Shown: positions 25,701-37,352 of the stretch, in pieces
How the letters are laid out: each line of letters starts with the position of its first letter
How positions within the stretch are numbered: position 1 is the first letter of the stretch
NCBI GenBank assembly: GCA_033060915.1
Contig: CM065381.1
Coordinates: 38,229,336-38,293,335, forward strand
DNA from: Euryodendron excelsum
Lineage: Eukaryota > Streptophyta > Magnoliopsida > Ericales > Pentaphylacaceae
Length of the DNA: 64,000 bases
Reading direction: 5' to 3'
Made by a program: the position numbers and the translations under genes
The notes under the pieces: model-generated
What the model was told of the DNA's origin: nothing
What the model saw: the letters and a program-made list of their open reading frames with translations, nothing else
Database searches by the model: none

Positions 25701-25773
25701 GGAAAAGGTCCTAAGGGTAGTTTGGTCATTTTTCACCGAAGTGGGCTAACAGCCACTAGTGTTGACCTAGGTT

Positions 25774-26372
25774 TTGAGTGTTTCTGCCACTCTCACGGTG
25801 TGAGTATTTCCGCTACTCGGATGGGGTTTAATGATTTGTGAGTATTTCCGCTACTCGGACGGGGTTGATGATTTGTGAGTATTTTCGCTACTCGGACGGG
25901 GTTGATGATTTGGGAGTATTTCCGCTACTCGGACGGGGTTGAGTATTTCCGCTACTCTAACGAGTTTGTGAGTATTTCCGCTACTCTAACGGTTCTGTGA
26001 GTATTTTCGCTACTCTAACGGTTCTGTGAGTATTTCCGCTACTCTAACGGTTCTGTGAGTGTTTCCGCCACTCTAACGGTTCTGTGAGTAGTTTTGGTAC
26101 TCGGACCGTCTCGAGGAATAAACTGTCTCGAGAGTGGGACTGGAAGGGGTCTTACCGTCTCCGAAGAGACGTGCCTGGATTGGAGCCGTCTCGAGGAATA
26201 AACTGTCTCGAGAGTGGGATTGGAAAGGGGTCTTACCGTTTCCGAAGAGACGTGCCTAGGTTTTGAGTGTTTCCGCCACTCTAACGGTTTTGTGAGTATT
26301 TCTGCTACTCTAACGGTTTTGTGAGTGTTTCCGCCACTCTAACGGTTCTGTGAGTAGTTTTGCTACTCGGAC
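25774..26372 (-). repeat. U3 palindrome array in solo LTR C
   Basis: About fifteen copies of a short palindrome, GAGTA-TTTCCGC-TACTC or GAGTG-TTTCCGC-CACTC, are followed by TCTAACGGTTCTGT or TCGGACGGGGTTG spacers. Unit lengths vary from about 26 to 38 bp. The array is interrupted at 26105-26250 by two larger units with CTCGAG and CGTCTC-CGAA-GAGACG hairpins. It lies about 1-1.5 kb upstream of the LTR TATA box, so it is a candidate enhancer region. Confidence 0.85.
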
Positions 26373-26614
26373 CGTCTCGAGGAATAAACTGTCTCGAGAG
26401 AGGGATTGGAATTGGAATAAGAAAGGACAATGCCCCTAAGGGCATTTTGGTCATTTTGCCTCTATTTGGGCCTGACAAGCCCGCGAAGCGATGGAAAGAC
26501 AGAATTTGGACCTAGAGGGTTGGATTCGATAGGAATATGCCCAAAATGACTTGAAAACAAGTCTGGACGGAGTGTAGACTGCCGAGCGGTCAAAAATGGG
26601 GTGCTTATAGATTA

Positions 26615-28263
26615 TGAGAAAACTTTGATTCATAATACAATTTGGTAACTTCTATGCATAACTCTTCAATTAGTATAGAGATTGCACAAATCTAAAGTTT
26701 GAATCTATGATTCTATCAATGGATAACAATTTTACTCTCAATTAAGTGTGAATCCAAAGTTTTATGGTCTAAATCCTCCGAATCAAGGATCCATGGAGTG
26801 ATCCTTGATTTGAGTTAACAAATCCTCGATTAAAACTCTTGTTGGATTTGGTTGATTAGATCAATTGTATCCAAGCCCCTTTTTCCTAGTCTTTAAATAT
26901 AGTTTTGCTTGTTTTGAATTAGTGTAGTTAATCACAAACTCCCAACAACAAAGGTTTTTGGTCTTCTTTTTTACTTAGCTTCAAGTCACTTAATTGTTAT
27001 TGAATTCAAGTTAGTTTAGTGTTCTCTAAGTGTTAGTAGCCTATATTTGGCTTGATCCTCAACAAAATCGACTCTGGTACTCATTGAAATTATACTTTAA
27101 TCGCGACACCCGTTCTCTTGCATGGAAGCTCAAATTTACATCATCTTTGGGAGCGATTCAATGTATATAATATAATTAGGCTTTATGTAAAAACTTTCAA
27201 TTCAATTCACATGCAGTATATGTGAGACATTGGGAAGAAAAAATATTTAATTTTACATATTTGACCCTTAAAAAAGATGTGGTTACTACAAGCTAATTTT
27301 TTTTGTCAATTTTTTAAATAGAAGGTTGACATTGCAACAAATTAGGAGTGTAAGGACTTAATTGTTACGATTGAAAGCAAAGTCTTGAAATGAAATTTGG
27401 TACAAAGTACAAGATGTAAAGTGTAATTAACCTATTTTTCCTATACTAGTGGCATGCCTCGCTATACACAGTTGAACTCTCACCACATTAATTTAAAGGG
27501 TTTGCTTGTGCATCTATTACGTGCATTATTTTATTATATTAAAAAAATATTATTCTTTCAAAAATTTATATAGAAAACCTAACAAAATAATTTAACAGTG
27601 ACATTATTATAACTAAGAGAATGGTCATTATCCAACAACATCATTCTAGTAATAAAATCAACAGGCAAAATCAACATATTCTTTTTTATTTTAGAGAACT
27701 TTGAATTTGAATAATGCTAGTCCTCCACTAGCCCTTCGAAAGAGTTTGGTAACTTCTTATTGTGAAACCCTCTTTTACAACAGAAATTTGGACATTTATG
27801 TGTATCTTTACTACATTATAGATTTCACTTGTTATTGAAGGAAATTTCATGGTAGAATATGACGAAGGAATGTCTACAGATTTCTTGTTTTTGCTTGAGA
27901 TATTTGTCTTATGATTAGAATAGTTTGAGCTTCTTATTTTTTATTTTTAGCATAGTTCAAATATAAATGCCAAAACTTGTACCTTAGGTTAGAAAGAAAA
28001 ATATCAAAAAGGAAACGAAGAAAGGAGGAAAGCCCAACATGTAATCGAAAGGTGACCTCCATTTTAAAATGTCTAAAAAGCGACTAGTGCCATTTAAAAA
28101 AAAAAATGTTTAAAAAGCAAATATTACCATTTTAAAAAACGTAATGTATATGAAAAATTATTTGATGAGCTTCAGGCATTATGTCACCGTTGTTCTACTT
28201 CTCACAAATGCAATAGCTTTGTCTTGAATGTATGAAAAATTATTGAATACTCTTGGAAGACCA
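26615..28263. other. Intergenic DNA, right side of the solo LTR
   Basis: No gene is supported. The first 550 bases look like old retroelement sequence (the stretch ending near ATCGCGACACCCGTTCTCTTGCATG). The remainder is AT-rich and unremarkable. Confidence 0.5.
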
Positions 28264-28513
28264 TGTCACCCTTACTCCGTCGTTGTATTTGTGAGAGATG
28301 AAGTAAGGGTGATATAAAATTTCAAGATTTAGATCTTCTCTATTTTATGCTTGGAATGGAGATCTAGTCCATTTGATAAGGTTTCATCTAGTCCATTGAT
28401 TGAGGGAATAAAGATCTCCATTCCAACTATAGAGTAGAGAGGATCCTAATCTAAAATTTTAAAAAGAGCTCACTACTTCTGTAAGAGGTAGAGCAAATGT
28501 GACGTGGCGGTCC
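28264..28513. mobile_element. Hairpin MITE-like element
   Basis: A nearly symmetrical segment. 28317-28365 (AAATTTCAAGATTTAGATC... GGAATGGAGATC) is the inverted counterpart of 28410-28460 (GATCTCCATTCC...GATCCTAATCTAAAATTTT). Weaker inverted similarity (ATGTCACCCTTACTCC against GAGCAAATGTGACG) extends outward. There is no coding capacity. It resembles a small non-autonomous DNA transposon; target duplication and exact ends were not resolved. Confidence 0.55.
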
Positions 28514-29090
28514 AAGAGCACTGAATGATTTCTCTAAATGCAAATAAGACACACTATTGAAGATTATGGAAGGAGGTATTTCATGAAACTGCGATCTTTC
28601 ACAGCCACTATTATATAGACAGAAATTATAGTTTCATAGCCACAAATTTTGTGGGTGTGGGTGTATGTAGATGGGTGTGAGTGTGGGTGTCATGGTTCTA
28701 AACGAAAAGAGACCTTTACTTCCATGGCCCATAAAAACGCATCCAAAGTTGTCCTTGAGTTTGGAAAAAAGAAAAAGGAAAAATGAGTACGGCGACTTGA
28801 CACATAGGTTTTGATTAGTTATTTCGAGTAGGAGTAATATATATACTATGCCAAGGCTCATCTCATTGCACATATCAATCATTAAATATGAACAAGACAA
28901 ACCTATGCACCCAAACAACTCCAATCTCACTAGTCATTCAAGCAAAACACTGCAAGGCAAACCTGTGATTAAGACTATGTTTGTAATTCTTTTATCTTAC
29001 TATGCTCCCCGGAAATATATTTTTTATAATTCTTTATTTTTCCATTTAACTTAACGATTCCTTGCTTGGTCTCCCTACCAACAACTCCAC
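28514..29090. other. Intergenic region upstream of the truncated NCL copy
   Basis: No gene is supported. A GTGGGTGTGGGTGTATG microsatellite-like stretch lies at 28651-28690. Confidence 0.5.
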
Positions 29091-29097
29091 TATATAA
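29091..29097 (+). promoter_or_regulatory. TATA box upstream of the truncated NCL-like copy
   Basis: CTATATAAGC lies 28-34 bases before the ATG at 29125. Initiation about 30 bases downstream would leave almost no leader, so this may be a chance match or a decayed promoter. Confidence 0.4.
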
Positions 29098-29124
29098 GCT
29101 TACCCCAATAAAGCCAAGCTAAAC

Positions 29125-29622
29125 ATGGCAAAGATATTTGCGTTCTCTCTCCTAGCCATTCTCTTCTTCTTCCTCCTGATACTCCTCGGTTTTGGCTATT
29201 GTCAGCTTGTAACTACTAGCTCTTTCTCTTTTTTGGTAATGAATGGAGTCCAAAAAATCCAGGAAACAACATTTTTTCTTCTTAACTGTTTGGTTTCAGC
29301 TGATACAGCTGAGCAAAGCCATGGATTTTTACCTTGTGGCAGCACAGCCCTCGGTAAAATATTCCTCCTCCTTGTCCTTGGCCACCTGATATTCATGCTT
29401 GCCAAGTTTTTATTTTCTGGTGGAAATAAGATGCGGCTTGGAATTCTCCTCCCCGGTATAATTGGTGGTCTAGCCCTTGTACTCATCTATTTTCCTCAAG
29501 GTAGAATCACCACCTGTATGCTTGATTTTAGTTATTCAAATAACCCCCTCCCCTATCTCTGCACTTATGTTTTTGAACTTTTCTTTAGTTACTTTGTTAA
29601 CTGGATACAGATGAAAACTTGA
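29125..29622 (+). pseudogene. Truncated, degenerate first-exon copy of the NCL exchanger gene
   Basis: An open frame of 165 residues that parallels exon 1 of the gene at 31046: an N-terminal signal or membrane segment, QLVTTSSF (QVVTNSSF in the intact gene), SHGFLPCGSTALGKIFLLLVLGH (YGFLPCSTTVLGNILLILAYGY) and LPGIIGGLAL. The transport motif that follows in the intact gene, LPILSALPDAIIIL, is replaced by VLIYFPQGRITT, so the first ion-binding repeat is lost. At the point of the intact exon-1 donor the frame runs on into sequence resembling the start of intron 1 (TGTATGCTTGATTTTAG) and stops at 29622. No exons 2-7 follow before 31046. It is most likely a relic of a tandem duplication. Expression of a short secreted or membrane peptide cannot be excluded. 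Confidence 0.75.
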
Positions 29623-31045
29623 GTTAGTGATCCTCAGATTCCATTAAGGTTCAAGCCTTCCTTTTTAGCTTGATCGATCTAGGTTCCAAACGTTCGTGAG
29701 TTTGAAAATCCTGAAATGTCAGCAAAGTTTAGGATTTGGAGATGGCAAAAAAGGGATTCAAAGAAGCTTGAACTCATGACTATCTCAACTGACAAGCCTT
29801 GTAGAGGAACAAGAAAGGAAGTTAGAAAAGGTTGTAATTCCATGCAGCAATTCTTAGGTTTAAACCCTCGATGGCGTAAAAATTCTATTAACAAAAAAAA
29901 AAGCGTTCAAACCTAATTATTTTTGCAAAGAAAAATAGGTTAGTTGGGGGTTGCCAATGTAATTATTTTTGGCCAAGGAATATACAAATAGCTATTGTCT
30001 AGCTAACTATGTCCATTTCTTGCATTCGCAATTGTAAATGACGAAAGTGGCTTTTTCTAGCTAACTATGTCCTATTGCCTAGCTAACTGAGGAAGGTCAC
30101 AACTGAGGAAAGTAGCTTGACTATAAAAACAAAACTCCGGGAAAAGTCTGACGACAAGGTCAAAGCACCATACAAGCTGCAGACCTGTATTTCGATGTGA
30201 CATATTGAATTTCAACACTTTCACATGTTTAAAATTCAAAAGAAGCATTTGAAGTGTAAGTTCTAGGGAAGGTCGGAGCAGGAGAAATTCAATCCCTGAT
30301 ATATATATATATATATATGTATAACATTTTGATCACTCAAACATAAATATTCTAAATAAAGACTAGAATTGGTCATTAGTCACAAACTTCTCAATAAAAT
30401 CAGTAATTGAAAATGATTGGCAAGGAGAACAATGATGTCTACCTTCAAATCTTCAGTGCATAGTTGCCTTCACACCAAGTAAATGAATAAATGAGTAATT
30501 CAACACCAAGAAGGCTGGGAAAAGCAGTAAATTTTCCTCCCAACGCATTGACAAAATATGTTGCAACTATATGCAGAAAAATTAAGAAAATTATGTTCCT
30601 ATGTGAAGGTTACAAAATTTCACAACCGATAGTAATAAAAATTGGATGCGAATATAAATGTTAGGAATCTAAAACGCCGTCCAACTTCGAGATTTGACCA
30701 GTTTGTAGTTGGAAAGACAGGTGAAACTACCTGGAATTGTGTTTATATGGCATTATTTTATACCATTAGATGGAATTATCTATAGGATGTGATTTATCAG
30801 ACAAAGGGTTATCGATTATTCTATTCCAACTAAAATTGCATTCACATTGCTTTTGTTCTTCCCCATACACATGATCTCTTGCTCCATCTATTTTATGTGT
30901 ACTATACGGGCTCTTTGACTATCAAAAATATTTAGGGTTTACAGCCTCAGGTATGCATGCACCTTTGAGGCTAAGCAAAGAAATCAAGAAGATCACAAAC
31001 CTAGTCATGTTTTCAAGCTCTTCATAAATTATACCAAGCCACAAC
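29623..31045. other. Intergenic region between truncated copy and NCL gene
   Basis: No gene is supported. It contains an (AT)n microsatellite at 30300-30318 and two related segments with GCTAACTATGTCC-ATT near 30000 and 30060. Any promoter of the NCL gene must lie at its right end; no convincing TATA box was seen there. Confidence 0.5.
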
Positions 31046-34000
31046 ATGAAAATGAAATTTGGATTCATTTTTCTAGCCATTCTCCCCCTCATCTTGATTC
31101 TAGTCAGCCATGGATGGACACAAGTTGTTACTAACTCCTCTTTTTGTGGCTTGGCAGCAGACAGAATTGGAAATGCCGGAGAACCGACATATTTGCTACC
31201 TAAGAATTTGGTTTTGTCTGAGAACTGTGAGAAGACATACGGATTCTTGCCATGCAGCACGACAGTCCTCGGAAACATATTACTTATTCTTGCCTATGGG
31301 TACCTGATGTTTTTGGCAGCTAAACTTTTGTCTGAAGGATGTGAGATTCTTCTGGAAATTCTTGGCCCTGGTATTATTGGCGGTCTCGTCTTGCCTATCC
31401 TCTCTGCGCTTCCTGATGCCATTATCATCCTCGGTATGCCTGATTCTCTCTCTCAATTCTTTTCAAATTCAATTATTTAGTGGAGATTGACATCAGTACA
31501 GTAGCATATGTGGAAAAGCAATTTATGTCCTGGCAACAGGGGCCTTCTTATTTATTTTGTTAGGTTGGCACCCTAATTCCCCAAAATAAGAAAACTATTT
31601 CTAACTGGTGTTCTGGTTTTCTCCTTTTCCATCTTTTATGAGTAATGAAATCTTCCATAAAGTTATTGCTATGCCTGAACTCTTAATATAACCCTCCAAA
31701 GCAAAAAATTGGTCCAAAAGATGCATTGTTCACATATCTTAGATGCAAACATCAGGTAGCTGGATCAATTGTTATGCTTTGGCTATTTCTCCAAAAGATG
31801 CATTGTTCACATATCTTAGATGAAATCTTCCTTAAAGTTATTGCTATGCCTGAACTCTCTGATTTTCTGAATTATTGGCTACTTTGGATATTTGTTCTTC
31901 ATATTCATTTTTCTAATGAAAAACTAAGTTGACGAACTGTTTTTATGAACTTTATTTGATACACTCCTTATGTTTCTGCAGCATCTGGGTTATCTGGAAG
32001 CCAGGAAACTGCTCAAGATCAAGTTGCAGTTGGGATGGGCTTGCTAGCTGGATCAATTGTTATGCTTCTAACATTGTTATGGGGATCATGTGTTATAGTT
32101 GGGAAGTGTGATCTTGTGGATGCCATTGCAAAAGATGGAGTAGATACCAACGGGTTTAGCTTAACTGGTATATAAATCTATTTCATTTAGGGTTTTTGTA
32201 GTTAAGCTCATGTGTGTCTAACATTGAGTAATTATAAGCTACATGGAAGAGGAACTACTCACCTTACTAGAAGAAAACTTTACAGTTCATGTACAATTAT
32301 GATCTCTTGGACACTGCCATTTTGTTGATCTTGCTATCATTCCTTATCTGATCAAGTGATTTTCTGTTTCTAATTTAGGTTCATTAGAGTCTAATGCAAA
32401 TTGCAAACATCATTGTGTATGCTCTCAAGTGGGACATTGATTTTATCATTCTCTGAAACTTACAGAAGTTACTGTATGTTTGTTGTGTAACATTTAATGC
32501 ATTTCTGTTGTTTATGCTTATCTTTGTAGAAAATACTTGTTAAGACTCCTCCAGTTAGAGGGCTTCCTAATTAATGACATGTCATGACGATAATATAATT
32601 ACCAGAATAAGAAAATGGTATTAAGAAAAAAATGCGTCTGTGTGAGAAAGAAAGAGACAATGTGTGCATGCAGAGCCGGGGTTTAGCCTTCATGTTGGGG
32701 ATACTTCAAGACTATGCCTAGGGCACATAGTTAATCTGTTTTGGATGTATATAGGTAATTTATTGTGTTCGGGGCTTATACAATGTATTGCACAACATAA
32801 TATTGAATTTTTCCTTTAACTTTGCAGGTTCTGGTGTTAGTACTGATATCTGGACTAGCTATGCTGGAAGGATAATGGTTATATCTGTTACCCCGTTTCT
32901 GATAGTCCAGCTACCCCAGGTCTTTAACACACCTTTGGAAAGCCGCTTATTCATCCTGACTGCACTTGTTCTCTCAATTTCTTTTCTGATTTCTTATTGT
33001 CTCTATCAGGTAAATTGTCTACTAGAGTTCATAGTTATTCTCACTTTCATTGTTGAAGCACACATATACGTGCATATATGTATACATTTCTTTAATTCCT
33101 TTAAGTAACTAAAGTTTCTTACCGCTTAGCTAGTTGAATATGCAAACTATTTCCTTGAAAATTGTTGCAGGTCTTTCAGCCTAAGGTTCAGAGAAGAAGA
33201 CTTGCCTTCGCAAAGTATAAGCATGTAATGTCCGGAATTTTAACTCATTTTAAGACCCATACCTTGGGAAGGATCCTCACAAATGATGGTAGACCGGACA
33301 GAGAAGTTTTAGTAAAGTTCGTCCCTATAATTGTTTCCACTTATCTTAGTTCTTCTATTGTTTATTCCATTAATTAGACCAGACACAACCTGGGGAGTAT
33401 ACTAATTTTCCACATGAAACATACTCTCCACATCTAATACATAACCATTTGCATACAAATTACTCCTCATGAAACATTTACAACATAACAAAATACATAT
33501 ATGAGAAAGCTCTAAGAGAATTTTCTCAATTAACCTAAAAGCTTCCTTACGTTATGATAGTTTACTGTTTACGTGGTACATGCTAACGAATAAGGTAATA
33601 TGGGGTGCGCTTCTTATAACCAAGTTCTTGAATAGAAGTGTATGTAACATACAATTAATCAGCAAACTCCTAACCAAGTTTCTTGGCTCAACACATAGAG
33701 TAGATTTAGTGGAAAATAAAAAGGTGGAACCTGAATTCCTAAGCCAATGCCATGAAATAGAGAATTCGACAAAAGAATTTTACCAAACTCTAGATCATTA
33801 TAGAAAAGCAGGAAATGTAATGAGGCAAATCTACTTCTAAATCAACTGTTATTCTTAATGCACCCTTTGATGCGTGTAATAACAGGTTATTTAAAGGACT
33901 TGATGTGAATAAGGATGGAAACCTTTCAGCCGAAGAGCTAAGAGCACTAATAAGAGGAATCCGATTTGATGAGGTAGATTTGGATAGAGATGATATAGAT

Positions 34001-35464
34001 GATGCAGTAAAATCTATACTAAAAGAATTTGACAAAACCGATGATTCTCTGATTGATGTGGAAGAGTTTGTCAATGGAATCTCTGAGTGGATTTATAAGG
34101 CTAAGCGTTCTGCAAAGTACGCAAATGATCATGGTCCAGAATTGAAATTCCTTTCCGAGTTTTATCAGGTAGATTTAGTGTTTCATACATTATACGCCAC
34201 GTTGAGAAATTGTTGGAGTTGGCCACTGAAATAATTCTCTTATTTATATGCAGCAAACAAGGAAAGAACATGACTTGTTGGGAGATGATAGTGATAGCGA
34301 TGAGGATCAGGAGGGCATTGAAAATCCCAAGTGGTATGCCGTTAAACCAGTAATGATGTTGCTTCTGGGAACGGTTGCTGTTTGTGCATTTGCTAATCCA
34401 CTGGTGGATGCTGTCAACAACTTCTCTACTGCCACAAAAGTTCCAACATTCTTCGTCTCCTTTGTGGTTCTGCCTTTCGCTAGCTGTAGTGAGGGGGTTT
34501 CAGCTCTAATTTCTATAAAACATAAGAGACAGAAGACTGCATCTTTAACATTTTCTCAGGTTCGATTCTCCCTCTAATTTCGTTAGTTTTTAGACCTGAA
34601 AAAGAAAAAAATTGAAAGGAAAGAAAAAGAAACCTGGAGATAACATGAATCTGTGTTTGGTTTGTGGAAATTGGTAGGAAAGGAAAGGAAAATGGCTCTC
34701 TCTCATGAATTTTAAAGCATTTCCCTCTCTTTTGCTGGATCTTTTGAGTATCTAGATTAACCAAAATATAAATGGTTAACAAAATCCTCTTGGCACTTTG
34801 TCTTTTCAATAGAGCCAAGGGCCCTAGACCCTTGTTGATTCTCTAAAATCCTAGGCCACAAGCATTGAGAATGTGTTCTTCTTCTTAGATTTGTTGTTCC
34901 CATCTCCTCATGGACACAAGTAATTCTGTTGAATCACACAAATTTATAGGTACTTGTGTGCTATTTTGTTCATGATTGTACAACCCCTTAATTGGTTTGT
35001 CCTTAGGAAGCATCCGCATTAAGTTGCATCAATAGCTTGATATTGAAGATTATGCCTTCACTTTGGCTATACTTGTAATCAATTATTGATTCGCAATCCT
35101 ACATTTGTATAAGTACTTCAGCTTGATTAATGCCTTCTCCTTTTAGTACAATTAACATGAGCTATAAATTGAGCAAAAATTATTCAATAGGTTCAGAACA
35201 CCTTGTCAGCTTCATCAAGCCATTAGATATACTATATATCGTATATAGGTTCCTATTATTGCATTCATAGATCAAAATCTGTCGGTTAAGTCTGAAATCT
35301 TGATTTTTGATACAAGGAACGTAACGGCATCCATCCAGTCTATTACCCACTTAATTGAGTTTCCTAAAAGGCATGAAATGTCCACTTTTAAGAGGCCAGA
35401 CACATCACATCATGGTAGTGTTCTGAACCTACATAATAATTTGGTTGGCTTTGAAGAATGTCTA

Positions 35465-35498
<34 letters not shown>

Positions 35499-35759
35499 CT
35501 TTTCCAGCAGATTTATGGATCAGTGACCATGAGTAATATACTTTCCCTGTCGGTCTTCCTGGGTCTCGTCTACATTAGAGAATTGACATGGAGCTTCTCG
35601 TCGGAAGTGCTGATTATTCTCGTCGTTTGCATTCTGATGGGTGTCTTTGCCAGTTTCCGTACCACCTTCCCTCTTTGGACTTGTATGGTGGCCTATGCAC
35701 TTTACCCGCTGTCGATACTGCTTGTCTATATATTCGAATATGTTGTCAGATTGCCATAG
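31046..35759 (+). CDS. NCL: Sodium/calcium exchanger NCL, EF-hand containing, seven exons
   Basis: A cation/Ca2+ exchanger of the plant NCL family, membrane proteins that exchange Na+ and Ca2+ and combine NCX-type alpha repeats with cytosolic EF-hands. Exons: 31046-31433, 31982-32167, 32828-33009, 33171-33316, 33886-34168, 34254-34559, 35511-35759. All introns are GT-AG and the joined frame is open for 1740 nt (579 residues), the usual family length. A hydrophobic N-terminus (1-26) is probably a signal peptide. Alpha-1 starts near 107 (GGLVLPILSALPDA, then SGLSGSQETAQDQ and a GMGLLAGS helix). EF-hand loops lie at 307-318 (DVNKDGNLSAEE, canonical) and 350-361 (DKTDDSLIDVEE, Ser in place of Gly). 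An acidic DDSDSDEDQE stretch is at 406-415. Alpha-2 follows at about 455-520 (VVLPFASCSEGVSALIS, then IYGSVTMSN). The start is the first of two close ATGs. The gene looks intact; subcellular site and ion preference are not visible from the sequence. Confidence 0.93.
35474..35510 (+). promoter_or_regulatory. Poly-T tract and NAGNAG acceptor before NCL exon 7
   Basis: A run of about 25 T leads to TTTTCCAGCAG just before ATTTATGG. Either AG keeps the frame: the distal site gives ...FSQ-IYG, the proximal one adds a Gln. The distal site fits the family sequence best. Confidence 0.6.
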
Positions 35760-37347
35760 CTAAATTCGAAAGAATGAAGCCAATGGGAGCTCCAAGATCA
35801 ACCAGCGTTTGGTTCCTTTAGTTGATGGCTTGATCAGATGAACCAAAAAAAAAAAAAAAAAAAGGAAAGAAAGGTGGATGGTTTCAAAGCTTCAAATCTG
35901 CTCATTTCCGGAAGTTAATTAGCTAGTACCAGCGGAGGCACTAAATTGTTGGGGTTTGCACATGAGTCCTTCGATATTAAGGATAGCAAAGCTCAAAATC
36001 TGCTCTACAAATATGCCATGCTTAGCTATGAGAAAATTTCAAAATTTTCATCCATTTTCGTGAATTTTTATGGAAATACAACACAAATTGTTGGCCCAGC
36101 AAAAGCATATTTGAATTACTTATCATATTTTTTTGGTTTCATTTTTATATAAACAAAAATCAGTAAATTAATATGTCAAATTTTTTCATTTTATTTATTT
36201 ATTTATTTAGGGATAGCTACTAATGCTCCAGTTAATCTTTGCCCCCAGGCAGAAGGGGTGGTTGAACACTACTTTCTAAACTTTAATGATTCTACGTACA
36301 TATATTGGCAAGAGTACTAATCTGTATAAATACATTTATACCTAAATATGTCAGCTAGAAAATATGTAATTATATATATATATATATAAAAGTTGTGCTT
36401 ATCTTTATATTTTGTCTCTCTCCTATGTGGTGCTCTAAATGTTCAGATACTTTTAAAATGCCAAATCACAGGAGCAATTTATTAGATAACTATTGAATTT
36501 ATTATTTTAGTAAACTTACTGTATTAGTTTTGTAAAATATATATATAAAATAAGATAAGATTAGTTTTGTAATATAGATAAGATACATGTATATTATATT
36601 AGATTATCAGAACTCTTTCTAAACTTAATATCTATAAAAAAAATTAATTATAATTAAATAAAATATTATATATATATATATATATATATATCAATATCTA
36701 TTTATATTTTATAAATACAATACGATGTATTAGTTTTTGTATATATATATATATATATAAGATAAGATTAGTTTTGTAAGATACATAAAATATATATGTA
36801 ATATCATATTATCAGGACTTTTTCTGAACTTAGTATCTAAAAATGTGATTATAATTAAATAAAATATCATATATGTTAATATCTATTTATGTTTTAAAAA
36901 TATGATACTATTGTATAATTAATTATTATAAATTTTAAATTAACTATTTTTAATTTGAACAACTCTTACTTTCGTGTATTGTATCGGTTAACACCTAATT
37001 ATATCTATAGATATATAGAAGGATCGAGGAGGAGATGCGCCAAATGGAGAGAAAAACGTACTGCTAAGGGATGGCATGGTAGAAAGGTGTGCTGTTCAAT
37101 TATTTTTTCAGAATATCTCTAATAATTCAATTGTAGGTAAATGGGCCCAGCCACGTGACAGGCCAACTCGGAGCCGCGTCATTTTCATGATCTTCTCTCT
37201 CCATAGCTTGGCTTCATTTGTTAGTCTCGTGAGATGACACACCTAGGCCAATGGAAAATGACATATGTGTATATATATATATATATATATATGCTCACTC
37301 TCCCTCGATGACAAAGTTCTATTGGTCGAGGCTAATTTACAAGGTGC
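35760..37347. repeat. AT-rich 3' flank of NCL with microsatellites and a two-copy tandem repeat
   Basis: No gene is supported. (AT)n runs lie at about 36370-36388, 36662-36691, 36738-36762 and 37267-37292. A unit of about 204 bp starting GTATTAGTTTTTGTA...AAGATAAGATTAGTTTTGTAA occurs twice (from about 36523 and from about 36727), both containing TATTATCAG-ACT-TTTCT-AACTTA. Confidence 0.7.
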
Positions 37348-37352
37348 CATAG
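37348..37352. repeat. Target-site duplication CATAG, left
   Basis: Matches CATAG at 41157-41161 on the far side of the LTR element. Confidence 0.9.

Larger units (their letters stand above)
21513..26609 (-). mobile_element. Solo Ogre/Tat-type LTR C, 5.10 kb, with 5-bp TSD
   Basis: A complete LTR in minus orientation, TGTCGTGCCC at the left and GGGTGCTTATA at the right. It is flanked directly by GATTA at 21508-21512 and GATTA at 26610-26614. No PBS or polypurine tract adjoins it. This is a solo LTR left by recombination between the two LTRs of one insertion. In element order it contains a U3 palindrome array (26372-25774), a 157-bp periodic block (25700-25186), GGCGCC palindromes (24930-24850), TATA (24821-24830) and a purine-biased tract (23940-22030). 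Confidence 0.93.

Noticed and set aside
25029..25729. Open frames of 110-120 codons in LTR C and similar ones in A, B and F
   Set aside because: They arise from the 157-bp tandem units. The period is not a stable multiple of three and the frames are not conserved between LTRs.
29202..29486. 94-codon minus-strand frame
   Set aside because: It is the antisense of the truncated NCL exon copy, with no motif of its own.
33580..33840. 86-codon frame inside NCL intron 4
   Set aside because: No recognisable motif; it lies between good splice sites, and the family sequence joins smoothly without it.
35946..36152. 68-codon frame downstream of NCL
   Set aside because: No domain, conserved start context or neighbour link; a chance frame in AT-rich DNA.
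36370..37292. Possible matrix-attachment region because of (AT)n runs
   Set aside because: Base composition alone does not support this; only the repeats themselves are reported.
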